64,000 nucleotides of DNA, taken from contig JBBHKE010001258.1 of NCBI GenBank assembly GCA_037447655.1, positions 186,001-250,000 of the forward strand, read 5' to 3'. Origin of the DNA: Zygnema cylindricum. Its lineage: Eukaryota; Streptophyta; Zygnematophyceae; Zygnematales; Zygnemataceae. A program made the translations under genes and the position numbers. Positions within the stretch are counted from its first letter, which is position 1. Each line of letters starts with the position of its first letter. The notes under the pieces are model-generated. The model worked only from the letters and a program-made list of their open reading frames with translations. It was not told the DNA's origin and searched no databases. This document shows positions 1 through 12,702 of this stretch, piece by piece.

Positions 1-1857
1 AGAGTATATATTGACGCTAATTGGACAAAATACATGTTATAGTGTTTATATAAACTGAACAGGAAATAATCACATGAAGCAAGAGTACGTAGTTTTAGGA
101 CGGTTTATGTGGACGTGTAAAATAAAAATAGTTCACTTCTTTAAATGTAAGATCACGACTTCGCACATGCGAACATATTTTACGTTCACATTGCAGAACA
201 TGCGATTATAGGAGATCGTGTGCGAACGAGGTTTTTGGCGACGAGAGTGAACCCATTTTTTTAATGCACGTTCATATGCATGCGCGTATAATTTATAATT
301 TATTTTGATTTTTTTCAAGTAAAAAGGTACAAATTTGTACGGTCCGACATCATCCTTACACCACACAAATTATATATTGCTGTACTTTCGGTCATGACGC
401 TATTTTGTACGGAACCTCAATTAAAGTCAAGGAAAAATTAAAATCACGTATACTATTTTTGGAAAAAAATCAAAATTTTAAGAACCCAAATTAGTGTCGT
501 TGACACTAATAACGATGAGCGGTGTACAGGTTCGTTAGTGTTCTCGCCCGTGGTGTGAAGGGTGTGAAGGGGTCCAAAATGTACTGTGACCTTCACACTA
601 TAGCCATGGGCGATGTACAGTACAGTACTATACTGTACTGAACATTTCCACAAACTGTACGATACAGCCATAAAGTACACCTAGAGGACACGTGGGATAT
701 TTTCCATATTCCCATCTGCCTCCAGGCGGTCCAGATCAAAAAGTGCAACAAAAAATCTTAACTGTCGAGCTAACGTTTCCACAAAGAGCTGTGAAAAATA
801 ACGCTTTCTCATTGGTTCACTTAGATTTGGTGACGTAATATTTCTGCTAGAGAATCTGCTCCGCTTGGAAATGATCCCTGTTGGACCACAATGAGCTCTG
901 TTGGACCACTTTTGGCTTTTCCGACGTGGAAAATCAAATTAGAGACAGTGCCACGTCACGGGAAACCTGCTCTCATGTTTTGTCCTTTTCAAAAGGTGTA
1001 TAGCAGGTACAGTTCTATCGTAGACTCGTACTTGTGAAATGGTCGGAGACTGTTTGTACTTTATATGCCGCGCAATTTTACGTGGTTGTAATTTTCATGA
1101 ACCCAAAAGCGCGAAAAAAACAAAGTCAACAAACGGGCGGGAATAAAACGGCGGGGACATACAGGAAAAGGGAGGGTTGGTCCTTCGAGTTTTTCATTAT
1201 GTCTTGTTATTAGTGTGGTGACGCACTAATTATTAGTGTGACGTGTATTGTACGCATGGATCCACGATCGTCGCCTGCTCGAGCTGCGATTCGGCCAATT
1301 AATAACCTGCAGCACTGTACCTTTGGAAGTACAGTACGCTGCTATATATTCGGAGAATGATTTTACTGGAGAATCCTCGGAGATTATCAGTACATTGTTT
1401 TTCTCGAAAACCGTACAATCTGTCATGACTATAAGGCCGATTCACTAAAAATATTCACATTTTCTTTTCATGGAGCTTCGATCTAACTTCCAATGCTTAT
1501 AGGAATGTTTCTGTTGGCTGATAGTGTCATTTTCATTGGCCAACGACTCTCGAACTCATTTACGAAATCTGTACAGAACTGAGCCATGTACCCCTAAAAA
1601 TCGTTCTAAACTGAGCAGGATGGGGATGTCACCCCTAAAGTGTGACGTGATCTTCCTCCATTGACGTCACAAACACAACTTTGGCAATCGGCATGAAGTG
1701 ACGTGACACCCATTGCTACTTCCTCCCTTTACAGGAGCTTTCTTTTCTGCTCTCTTCCCCTCTTCTCTTCGCCTATGTGTGATTTAACTTCCAATTTTAT
1801 GCCCTACAGTGCTCTAGCCATACAGAAGGCACAGCGTTAGAGCCTTTTTTTTTTTTT
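1..1857. other. Left-end region without a supportable gene
   Basis: I see no coding region. Reading frames here are short and lack compositional support. There are two similar hairpins: 490-510, with 9-base arms ATTAGTGTC and GACACTAAT around GTT, and 1209-1230, with arms ATTAGTG and CACTAAT. A GTACAGTA-type dyad lies near 613-640. The hairpins could be ends of a small unidentified element, but no target duplication is evident. Confidence 0.5.
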
Positions 1858-1862
1858 TTTTT

Positions 1863-1888
1863 CCTTAGGTGTGGGAAGTTATCTTTTT

Positions 1889-1927
<39 letters not shown>

Positions 1928-3515
1928 TGAAAAGGCATTTGAAATCATGCATAAGGGCCAAAACTAACATTTCGACGCTCGAACTAGGGCACAATCCTCC
2001 ACTTCGTTGTCTACTTCTAATGTTACCCCTTTTTGTATCACTTTTACCACCCCAAAGGGGAAATTGGGGGGGGGGGGGCACACATAATACAATGGCTCAA
2101 TGCCAACAATATTTTAAAGGGAGGGTTGTGAGTCGTTTCAACAAGAGCACATTAGGACCACGTCACTGGTCTTTCCATTTCAACCTCCGTTTGAGGTCGG
2201 CATGCCTTGTTCCCAATGTCCACGGTTAAACTGCGAGGGGCTAGTCACCTTGGTCATCTTGGCGAATTTCTTTGAGTGCTTGAGCTCTTCGACCGTGTAC
2301 CCGATCTTCGTCTTCAATAACAGTTGTTAACACTTTCTATTTCACCACATCTCCCAAACCCTTGATGACGTATTTTCCATGATTTGTGGTGCATGATCTC
2401 TTTCCCTTGTTCCACCAAGAATGAGATCTGTTAGCCAATGCTTTGATCCTCTACCCTCGTATTTTAGGCTATCAATTTATAATGGTTTATTCGCATTTTG
2501 AAGATGTCTCTCCTTTCGAAAACCCATTTAATGCTTTAATCTTTACTTTGAAATGGCCTTTGAGATGGCTTGCATACATATTCCTAGCTATGTTATGTTG
2601 TATCGCTCAACGACACGTCCCATGATTATTACATCTATGAGTCTGTTGGGGGCGTCCGTACTATAACTATTATATAATTATTATACCTTTTAGTGGCCTT
2701 GCTTTCTGCATATAACTTGAAAGAGCCATCGACAGTCAATTAATGTCACACTAGTTTGGCGTTGATATTAAAAAGGGTTATGGGGTAGTTGTTGGGTTGT
2801 TTTGAATTTGTATCTGAATTTGGGTGGTCCTCTAATTTGATGTGTCTTACGTCGTTAATATGACGATAAGATAAAAGGGAGAGGGAGAGGGAGGGTGAGA
2901 GAGAGGGAGGGAGGGAGAGTGAGAAGGAGGGAGTTTGGGGTATGGAATTTTGTGCCTCATCTATATAGATTAAGATATGTATAAGATACGCATGATGTGC
3001 ATTGATGTTGGCACATGACCTTTTCCCTCTCCCACTCCCCCTCTTTGGCTCTCCCTCTCCCTTTCCAATCCCACTCTCTCTCTATCCCCTCTCTCACTCC
3101 CTCTCGTCTTACACAATTAAAACGTCGTCGCACTTAACATCCTCGGCCTTGTATCGTCCCACTTTCATCCATACATTTTTTTTTTCGGCCATGCCCATAG
3201 AGGAGAGATGAAAAGAGAGATAGAGAGATAGGACGTTTTTTTGGTGGGAAGTATCACAAGCGCACAAAACACATACATATCCTATATTATTTTATTCGTG
3301 ATTTGGTGACAGTGAAAGAAATGGAGTTTAATTAAAGTGGAGGAAGCAAAGGATATATTGTATATTTTTATATGATGTGTTTGTGAGAGAGGTTGTGAGA
3401 ACGGACGTGACATGTATGAGGATTACGATATCAAGGGGGGATTTGAAGCGAGAGGCTTTTATTGGGGGAATGTAGGGAGCCATTATATTATAATTAACAT
3501 GAAATTGGAAACGGA
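1863..3515. repeat. Dispersed repeat S, copy 1
   Basis: This segment is repeated at 41302-42860 and 54044-55545 with many substitutions. It starts near CCTTAGGTGTGGGAAG. It contains a G homopolymer of about 35 bases (1891-1925), a purine tract (about 2876-2940, GAGGGA-type) and a complementary pyrimidine tract (about 3020-3110, CCCTCT-type) that could pair as a long imperfect hairpin. I see no protein domain. In copies 2 and 3 it lies directly upstream of the gene A block; here it is separated from unit 1 by about 2 kb. It is non-coding or an unrecognised mobile element. Confidence 0.6.
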
Positions 3516-4248
3516 GAAAAAAAAATGGAAGGGAACGTGTAGGGTGGAAAATTGAAATTGTTTTTTGTGAGTACCTACTTGGTAGCCGGTGGTGGATGGG
3601 TGGATGGGTGGATAGTGTCGGCTAGCGAGTGGTGGAATTCGGAAATAACGTGTTTGGGAATCACTTTATTTACGGTACGTGTTGGCCGTCACCTTGAAAC
3701 ATAGTTCAAAAGTAGGTGAAAGTACGCCCATACAATTTGCCTATTGTACACAAAACAAACAATATGACCTTAAGACCTATATTATTTTGGCCGCAAAATG
3801 AAAAAAAATAGTAACATGGTTGAGTTGCATATCGATCGATAGAGAATTAAACGTCATGACTAAATTTTGAAAAACATTCAGACAAAAGATTATTTTTTTG
3901 TGAGCTTTGAGGTACTTTGTATTTAAACCGTCATATTTGGACGGTATGACGGTCGCTGATCAAAGTAGCGATATAACAAGATCACATGAAAAGCCCGTAG
4001 CACAACTTACGATAGGACAACCTGTCATATTAGCGTCTACAATTTTGAAGGCAACACTAAATAAAGCCTCAAGTTGACCAACCAGGTAGTATGGAAGATA
4101 AAAAAATAAAAATCCACACTGCCAAAAATATTACTAAAACCTACCCGTTGGTGGTTGCAAAAACACTTTCCGTAAAAACTATGGACTCTCCGTACTCGCC
4201 GCGGTTTTTTTTTCCCGTTTTTTATCCCGCGCAATGTCAATGTCATCC
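3516..4248. other. Spacer without recognisable gene
   Basis: AT-rich sequence between repeat S and the next transposon-like element. I see a short GGTGGATG tandem tract near 3590-3612 and no coding region or structured RNA I can support. Confidence 0.4.
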
Positions 4249-4251
4249 TAA

Positions 4252-5203
4252 GGGCGTGTCCCCATGTGCTCAAGTAAGGGTTTTTTTCGGTCGTTTTCAC
4301 AGAAAATGGGAGTTCCAACGAGAAAATATTATGTCGTACAAAAAATGGGCAAAAACACAAATATATTTTGCGTCATCTTGGAACATGGAAGGTACGGCAA
4401 ATTGGCGTTATTATCATCGCGACCCACTTCCGGTTCATCTTCACACTTGCATTGGAATCAAATCGCGACCTGATTTTTATCAAAATACTACTCTGTTGAC
4501 GAATAGAAAACCGGAATTGCACGCGTCAAACATTTTCAAAAATTTGGAGCGACGGAGAGTACACTCTATTTTTTCCATGCTCGTCACGCGCATGTACGTA
4601 CGAAAATGACGAGCATGTACGGAAAAAATTTGTTGGGGTCTCGGACATCCACTTTCATTCATGGGTCCTTTGCAAAATTTTACGTCGTCCTCGTCTCTCC
4701 CCTTCTTTGTCACTCGACCGCTCCTCTTTCTTTTTTATTAACACGAGATGCGGCAATAATAGTATCAAATGAAAGACATATTTTTTTCTTTTTTTTGAAT
4801 ATTTTTGTTCTAAGATTTATGGCATATCGAATGATAAAAGATTAGAAAACAAAATCAGGAAGCCATGGCAAAAAATTTACGTACTGATGACGTCACATGG
4901 TAGCGTGACTTCGCTATGTCACAAAACCCTCAACATCTTCAACGTCACAAAAACCTCAACGTCTACAACCGTCGCCGTTTTTGTAGACGTCACCGATTTT
5001 AAGAAGTTTCGTAGTTTCGTAGTCGTCTACATTTCGTTGCGTAGACTGTCGCACATTTTGTAGACGTCTACAACTATCACATATTTGAAGTAATGAAGAC
5101 GCAAGTAATGGTTGACATAGGCACACTTTGAAAAGTACACCGTAAAATTTGCGCTAAAATCCAAAGTAACGTTTCAAAGTTTCGGTTACATGGGGACACG
5201 CCC
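4252..5203. mobile_element. PIF/Harbinger-like non-autonomous element, family 1 (952 bp)
   Basis: The left end is GGGCGTGTCCCCATGT and the right end is its inverted match ACATGGGGACACGCCC. A 3-bp TAA direct repeat flanks both sides (4249-4251 and 5204-5206). GG(G)-starting inverted repeats with 3-bp TWA target duplications are typical of PIF/Harbinger elements. The interior has no transposase frame, so it would need help in trans. Interior motifs around 4560-4690 recur in family 2 elements near 33420-33480, 40480-40600 and 53220-53340, so the two families are related. A shorter, oppositely oriented relative is at 31362-32027. Confidence 0.75.
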
Positions 5204-5206
5204 TAA

Positions 5207-5554
5207 GCCGTGTCAGTTCGCTAAAAAATTTCGTTCAACGGCGTGCGGTGTATTATGATCCTACGTCATATTCGTACGTTTGAACAGAGGTGTGCACAAC
5301 GCGCACACATACAGTGTGCATACTCTGCGCGAGTTTTGTGCCAAGTTTTGTGCGCCTACCAAAGGCCTACCATAAAAACGCCTCCTTTTGAACTATTCAT
5401 TGAAAAAAAGGTTTCGATTCTAAAGAAAACGATTCCTGGAATTCATGTTTTCGTTATTGGTTTCGTCTCTTTTGTTTGTATCAACGTGCTACCCATGAAA
5501 TTTAAGATGACGTCTAAGCTACTGCAATCCTGTACTGTACGTTTTGACGAGATT
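5207..5554. other. Spacer before unit 1
   Basis: Contains a GTGCACAACGCGCACAC-type dyad near 5290-5340 and short open frames without similarity I can recognise. Homology with the upstream regions of units 3 and 4 begins near 5555 at a shared GATTTCGACGATTCATC motif. Confidence 0.4.
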
Positions 5555-7093
5555 TGGATGATTTCGACGATTCATCTGTAACAAGTTGACCAGATACAAT
5601 CTATTTTAGTCCCACTCGCTTTTGAAATTAGCATATTTTTTAGTATTAGTTTGACTATATAGTATTAAAATAGTATTTTACAATATAGAAGATTGGAAGT
5701 AGATAATTTGTTTTTTTTTTCGTTTTTTGATGCTAGTTTTGTGCGGTTCTTTGTACATTTCTCCTTGTGTTCGTTCCCTTTAAGCCTTTTGTTTTCTTAG
5801 GTTCCCCCGTGTTCGGAATTTTCAGTTCATTTATCGTCGTTTGTTTCGTCCGCTTCTCATGTACCCAGATGGTTTACCATCTCGATTTCTTAAAAAAATA
5901 CTCAGATTTTAGTCAAAGTAACGACGACGGGGAATCGCGTGAACTTGTTTGCACATGTTCAAACGCCGACTATTTGAACACAAGTTGTAGCAGCTACAAT
6001 ACGGGAATTTGTATTATCCACATTATTTTTATGAATGTTCATTTGTAGTGATGATTTGCCTTCTTTAGGTCATCGAACCCAAAATAGCGCTAAATCTTTT
6101 TCTTGCACGTCGTGTGAATGGATTTGCCCTCGTCAAAATCACCAACAGTGATGCGCTTAAAGCTCAACACGAGTTATGACCCTTGACCCATGCAAAACGT
6201 AAAGAAATGCGTGTAACTTTTTGTATGCATCGTATCGGTGAGCTTTGTCACGACCTCAAGGACGTGAGCTTCACGAAAAAGTCTTCAACCAATCCGCTTG
6301 AAGTCTATATGTTGTCCTTTTCCTATCACGCGACCGCTTCTTAAATTAATTTGACACGTAAAACTGTGACGTGACTAATTAAATCGTACACAATTGTACG
6401 AATGCCACATAACGAGGCGCGCTCTATAAAATTTTGTTGCGTTGTGAGAACAATACAAAACGCATGTTCACTAATTTTTGTCATTATTTATGACGTTGTT
6501 AACAAAAAATTTCGTCAGACACACCGGCTGTTGCCTTTCGTAGGCATCTTACGCCAATAACGACACACTATGTCCCATACTTAGACGCCGAAAGTTTGAT
6601 TAATACGTCACCTGTCCTATACAGCGCGCGCCATTTTATTTTACCTTTGCGCGCCATTTTATTTTACCTTTTGCGAACGATAAAGGTTGTAGTGCTTTTA
6701 ATCTCATTTACCCGTTTGACCAACATAGAAAGTTTACTGCCCTTTTTTTTTTCTTTACCCTTCAAACCATTTTTAAACTACAATACCCGCACTACTTCAA
6801 TAATTTTCAGCTAAGAAAAGTATTGATTCTAAGTTTAAACTAGTAATTCGCCCCCGTAAAATTGAAATTTTATTCATCATTTTCATTCCCGCGCTTTCCC
6901 ATAAAACGACAAGCAACAACAAAACAATTCATTTCTCCTCTACAAAAAAAATTTTATCCCATTCGTACAGTCACTGACCAGCCGACATAATGGCGCCTCC
7001 CCTAGGTTTAGGCGCCGACATATCACAAAAATAGTCAACGACAAAAATATCATTCACTTTCACTCACTCACTCCCTCTCTCTCCCCTCTCAAA
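5555..7093 (+). promoter_or_regulatory. Conserved upstream region of gene A, unit 1 (core promoter deleted)
   Basis: This region aligns with those before gene A in units 2 (23149-24378), 3 (45100-46586) and 4 (57800-59280). Shared blocks include one around GGTGAGCTTTGTCACGAC and one around GCGCGCCATTTTAT. About 330 bp that carries the TATA box in the other units is missing here: CAAAAATATCATTC at about 7040-7055 runs straight into the pyrimidine-rich leader. The empty site for the hAT-like element of units 3 and 4 is at about 5973-5980 (TTTGAACA). Confidence 0.55.
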
Positions 7094-9824
7094 ATGTCTC
7101 CAAACTCTTTTACCGGATCTCTGTTGGGGCCATGTCCTCCCTTCCTCATAGTTGCGCCTTTTGCTGCCCCTCTCTCTCGTTCCCTCTTTCCGATTTCTCC
7201 CTTCCCTCATCCCCGATGGCCTTTACTCCTCCTGGCCATGTCCTCCCTTCCTCATGGCTGCGCCTTTTGCTGCCCCTCTCTCTCCTTCCCTTTTTCCGAT
7301 TTCTCCCTTCCCTTGTCCCCCGATGGCCTTTTTTCCTCCTTGCACCTCTCCCAATAAGGGAAGATACGAATTTCTCTTCCCCGGGCCACGCCCAGCCAAT
7401 CTGAGCCGTAACTCTCCAACTCCTTCCTTCCGTACACCTCCTCCGACTCCTCCCCTCCCCTCTCGGGCTTCCTCGTGACTTCTAGTGGTGGGGAGATCGC
7501 CACCTCTTCGGGTCCCTCTCCTCCCTCCCCTACCAATGGGAAGGTTTTGTTGTCCTCCTCTTCCTCCAAGGTCTCCCTTTCGAAGCTCTTATCCTCCGTC
7601 ATTGGGTCTTCCTATCCCTCTACCCCTTCACCTTGTTCATTCCTCTCTGAGATATCTTGGCATCTCCACGCTTATATGCTTTGGCGGCCTTTCCCTCTCC
7701 GCTCACCTGCCCCACTTCCCCTCCTTTCCACCCGTCTGAACCCTTTCCCTGTCACCTCCTAGCCCTACCTCCCAGCAGCCCTCCTGACCCTCCCAACCCT
7801 CCTCCCAGCGGAACGATTCTCCCCTCGGCCTTTCCCAACCTCTCCTCCCTCCGGAATTTTGATCCTTCTTCTCTTTGGCTGGCCCTCCTCCACCCGGAAA
7901 TTTTGATCCCTCCCTCTCCTTCGGCGTTTCCCCGTCCTCCCTCTCCCTTCGCCCTTGCTACCCCTCCCTCTCCCCCAAAAATTTTGATTCCTCCCTCTCC
8001 CTCGGCCCTTCCTAGCCCTCCTCCCACTCGGAAATTTTGGTTCCTCCCTCTCCTTCGGCCTTTGCCAACCCTCCCTCAAAAATTTGATCCGTTCCTCTCC
8101 CAGCCTTTACCAGCCCTCCCTCCACCTTGGAAATTTTAATTCCTCCCTCTCCCCAGGCCCTCCCTAACCCTCCCTCCCCTCGGAAATTTTGATTCCTCTC
8201 TCTCTTCGGCCTTTACCAGTCCTCTCTCTCCCCCGGCCCTTCCTAGCCCTCCCTCCCCCCCGGAAATTCTGATTCTTTCCTCTTTGTTGGCCCTTCCTAG
8301 CCCTCCCTCCCCTTTAGAAATTTTGATCCCTTCCTCTCTCTTGGCCCTTCACAGCCGTCCTCCCTCTCCATAAATTTTGATCCCTCCCTCTCTCACGGTC
8401 CTTCCCAGTCCTCCGTCCCCTCGAGCCTCCCGATCTCTCTTACCTCTCTCCCCTATGACCCTTTTTTCACATTTTTTATTTTTGTGTGACTCTCCTTCCC
8501 CCGTGCTCCATCCTATGTCGTCTTCCCTTCCCTTCCCTTTACCCCTCCGTCCACACCCTTCTCTCTTCCTCCCACCTCACCCCTAACCAGACCACCACTT
8601 ACCAATTTGGCTTCCCCACCTATCTCCCCCCCTACATGACGGCTCACCACACATATCATTTTCTCTCCCTGCCCCCCTATTACGCTCCTTACAAATTCCC
8701 TTCCCTCTCGCTCTACCAGACCTTCCAACCCGCCTCGCTCCTCCCTTTCCATCCCCCTTTCAAAAAAGTATTCGAGCCCTCCTCCCACCCCCCACATCTT
8801 CCCCTATCCCTCTATCTCTCCTTCCACGTCCCTCCCTCCCCCCTCGGGCATAAAATTCCCCCTAGACGTCTCCCTCCACCCCTCCTTCCGCTCCTCCCTC
8901 CACCCCTCCCAACAATGTGGAAGGGGAATACAAAGACCAGAATGTGGAAAAGGAATTGGAGAAGTCTCGTGAAAACGACAAATTGCAATGGGAAAACGAC
9001 AAAATCCGATAGGAAAACAACAAATTACAATGGGAAAACTACAAAATTTGATGGGAAAATGACAAAAAAAAGATGGAAAAAGATCTTCACGAAATGGAAA
9101 AGTAAGTTGATTTTTTTTTTTTTTTGAATCTGATGCTTTTGAGTTTACAACATGGATTTTTTTTACTTTAACGTGTTAAAAAAATATAGCAAAGGAAAAA
9201 GTGAATATGTTTTCATTTTTTTTTTTAATTTTTATGTTTTCAGTTTATAATTTTTCTCACTGACTTTTTTTTTTGTACTTTATTTAATTTTTATTTTTTA
9301 TTTTTTTTACAGAAAAATCAAGTTTCTTCTTGAAAAGCAAAAAAGTTTATTCGCTAAAATCGACATTCTGGAAGAATAAAAAAACATTCTCGAAGAAGAC
9401 AAAAACATTCAAGAAGAAGACAAAAACATTCTTGAAAAGAACAAAAACTTTCCAGAAAAGAAAAAAAATATTCAAGAGGAAGACAAAAACATTCAAGAGA
9501 AAGAAAAAAACATTCCGGAAGAAGACAAAAATATTGTAGAAAAGGACAAAAACATTCCGGAACAAAAACTTTCCAGAAAAGAAAAAAAATATTCAAGAGG
9601 AAGACAAAAACATTCAAGAGGAAGACAAAAACATTCAAGAGAAAGACAAAAATATTCCGGAAGAAGACAAAAATATTGTAGAAAATGACAAAAACATTCC
9701 GGTAGAAGGCAAAAACATTCTGGAAAAATGCAAAATCATTTATGAAAAAGACGAAAACAATTTAGAAGAAGACGAAAACAATCTAGAAGAAGACAAAAAA
9801 AACGAAGAAGATGCGATAGAAACG
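7094..9824 (+). pseudogene. Gene A, unit 1: decayed copy of tail-anchored Pro-rich coiled-coil gene
   Basis: The start matches the intact copies (MSPNSF), and the C-rich Pro/Ser region and first coiled coil are recognisable, but the Pro region shifts frame repeatedly. The coiled-coil part has two in-frame stops (CGA TAG and ATT TGA, about 9010-9053). The exon 1 donor (9102), exon 2 acceptor (9311-9312) and exon 2 donor (9825) are kept. Exon 2, 9313-9824, carries an early stop (GAA TAA) and has expanded 21-nt DKNI-type repeats. Exons 3 and 4, which supply the tail anchor, are absent: sequence after 9825 passes through polyT into the downstream region at about 10100. With the TATA region deleted as well, this copy is non-functional. 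Confidence 0.75.
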
Positions 9825-10070
9825 GTAAGTTGTTTGTTTTTTCTTTTTTTTTTGTTTTTTTTTTGTTTTTTTTTTTTTTCTTTTTTTCCTTTTTTTTTGT
9901 TTTTTTCTAATCTTGTTTTTGTTGTTGTCTTTTTTTTCATAAATCAAATTCGGGCGGTTTCCAAAGTTACGGTGATTTCTTTTTTTTTGAAAACGTTAAA
10001 ACTGTTAGAAATTGCAGTTTTTTAGTTTTTTGAAAAACATTCAAAAAATACCGCAATTGGAGTAATGTAT

Positions 10071-10101
<31 letters not shown>

Positions 10102-11440
10102 CAAATTTCTTTTTTGGTTTTGTGTTGTTTATCTATTTCTGTTTTCTTTTCCAGATTCCGTTTCCGTTTTTGTTTTCGGTCCTCTTTGTATTTCTGTTTT
10201 AATTTTGTGTTTCTGTTTGTTTTTTTTTTGTTTGTTTATGTGGATGGCTTTGGACCGCTCGAAGTAACAATAAAAAAAATAAAAACTAAAAATATAATAA
10301 ATAAATAAATTATTAGAAAAACTAACTTTGGTCACGACTGTATTTTAATTAAAGATAATGTTTAAAAACATTTAAATTAAAGGTAATTTAAAGAAATGAA
10401 TTAATTAAAGATAATGTAAAGAAATTAATAAATTAAAGATGGAATTAAAGATCGTTCTTTCAAATATCAAAACAATCAGTTTTTTATTCAAGTCTTGTTA
10501 AAGCCACAACCCTAGTTTGCTTATTTTCACTCTCTTCCTTTTTAAACTTTCCTTCTTTCTTTAAAGTTTACCGCAGCTTCACTGAGTGACCCCTTCACCC
10601 TACGTTGAGTACATGACTAAGAAAAAAAACTTTTTTTTTATTCTACATCTGATCCTTCATTAATTTGAAGTTACTTGCAAATCTCAAATCAACGACTAAA
10701 ATACGAAATCGCTCACTTGCCCAATAAACAAAAGATCGTTGAAGATATACGGCAAAATGGAAAGACATTTTCGAAAGATACCTTTTATGAAGAGAAAACA
10801 TGAAAATGATTCTTTCTCACAATGGAACCCTAAAATGGTTTAGGAAAGTAACAAATTTAGTGACTTCCAAATTTTCCTAATATTAGAGGAGCCATTTTTT
10901 CAAGCGACAAAAACTAGAAAATGGCAACTTAATAAAAAAGTAAATAAATAAATAAAAAATGCTTATGTCGCTTTTAGAACATCTAACTTGCTTAGCAAAA
11001 CATCTCGCATCTGAAATTGTTAAACGAAAATGAATGAATAAATAAAAATGCACCCTTCAAGACTTGCCAAAATAGAAAACGGAACTTTACGAATGTCACC
11101 ACTCGGGTAATGATTTCGTCTTATTGTGTTTTTTTTTTCTTCTTTTTGAAATTCATCCTTTGGTTTAAAAAAACTATTTACAAAATTGACAATACTAATT
11201 CAAATTTACCAAACACTTTACACTTACTATCAACATTTTCAAAAAAAAAAGAAAAAACAAAAAAAAACAAAAAAAAGAATCGACATCACCATCTAAAAAC
11301 CTCCGATGCAACACTACACTCAATCTCTTAACGAATCTTTCTCCCTTTCCTTCCCTTCTTTCAAAAATCAAGTTTCCTCTCCCTCTACCTCTCCCTTCAA
11401 AAACATAGATTATTTATCCTTTTCTACCTTCATAACTGCC
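9825..11440. other. Intergenic region between convergent genes A and B, unit 1
   Basis: PolyT-rich sequence, then a stretch aligning with 27700-29160 (unit 2) and 49300-50620 (unit 3). Shared landmarks are GTTTCCGTTTCCG-type hexamers, an ATTAAAGATAATG motif repeated several times (10340-10440), TTTTTATTCAAGTCTTGTT, and AATAAATAAATAAAAATG microsatellites. No convincing exon is seen in any copy. Confidence 0.5.
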
Positions 11441-11446
11441 CCATAT

Positions 11447-12553
11447 CTAACAATTATTTCCCGACAATCCAATTTCTAGTCTAATAGCGTAGTCTAATAG
11501 CGTCTTTGAAATTGTCCAAAACACCATTCCACAAGAGGCTGACCTTTTGGTTCCTTTCATAGTCGCCATAATTTTTGCGCTTCCCCGAGTTCTTTTCCAA
11601 AATCCTTCATCAGCTCTTCTATAAGGATCCAAGCGTCACCGTCTCCGTTTCCGTTTTCGTTTCTATTTTCGCTTCCATTTCCGTTTCCGTTTCCACTTTC
11701 GTTTTCGCTTCCTTTTTCGCTTCCATTTCCGTTTCCACTTTCGTTTTCGCTACCGTTTTCGCTTCTTTTTTTGTTACCATTTTTTTTTCGCGTCCATTTC
11801 CATATTAGTTTTCAAACACTGGAACATACATACCACTGTTAGGATCTCTTGGAGGCCATACCACTATTAGGATCTCTAGGAGGCCAGCAAGTGCAGTTCT
11901 CTGTAAAGCCAGCTGTCAGCTTTCGGCTATAGTGTCTACACCTGCTTCCTGGGAAACTTCCTTCCGGAAGTTCTGCACTCAAAACCCTGCCACGACTTTT
12001 GGAGACAAGTTTGAATCCACTTCTAAAATTCATTAAAGTCGGGCCGATCTCCAACAGGGCCTAAAGTTGCAAAACTATTTCCATGTCTATTTTTTTGTTT
12101 CTGTTTCCGTTTCCATTCTCGTTAACGGCAATGGAGGAGAGGAATCCACTCCCATTGAATAAAGGTGTGTTTTGCAAAAAATCTGGTGTAAATTTATCAA
12201 AAAAAAGGTGTGTTTTGCAATAAATTGTTATAAATTTGTAGAAAAAGTATTTTAGGAGCCGACATAGAACTCGAGTCAACATTATCAACCTGACTGGGAA
12301 AAGACAGATCAAAGGTAGAATGTGAAGGTGAAGAAAATGAAATTAAGAGTGCGGCATCTGAAGTGACCCAGGGAAAGTTATGGGAAGCTGTGGTGGTGAG
12401 GTTTGTGGGAACAGACGAGGGTACTGATGAAGTTTTGATCTCAAGACTGCCATTCACAGTTTCCTGCTGTCGAAAATAAAGAATTGCATTCAAACTTTTC
12501 GGAAATAGTGTAGGCAGTTACTTGTCTAAGAATGGCATTATAAGATCTTTCAT
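11447..12553 (-). pseudogene. Gene B, unit 1: degraded Asn/Gly-rich protein gene
   Basis: The minus strand keeps the recognisable pieces of the unit 3 gene: the ETVNGSLEIKTS segment followed by a Ser/Pro/Thr-rich stretch ending DLSFPSQVDNVDS, and the C-terminal AYRRAD/WTISKTLL region. The start at 12553 (MKDLIMP) is followed within 12 codons by an in-frame stop (AAG TAA), where unit 3 reads AAG TTA. The low-complexity middle is out of frame. The block is interrupted at 12703 by a Copia-like element; its continuation lies at 16827-17123. Function unknown; almost certainly dead. Confidence 0.5.
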
Positions 12554-12702
12554 ACTGGACAACGATAATAAAAATGAAGTTATGAACGTAGTGTTTTTTG
12601 CCAACTATTGTTAGTTTTTATCAATATTTTCAAATTAACTTAGGAACAGAGGTAAATGTTACTCATTCCGATTCAAACTGCAATTGTGTGTACATCGAGA
12701 TA

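Noticed and set aside
2876-3110. Facing purine and pyrimidine tracts in repeat S as an inverted-repeat transposon
   Set aside because: Pairing is between low-complexity GA and CT tracts that differ in length between copies; no target duplication was found at their edges.
9330-9638. Lys-rich and Phe/Leu-rich open frames on both strands
   Set aside because: Shadows of the 21-nt coiled-coil repeat of the gene A pseudogene read in wrong frames.
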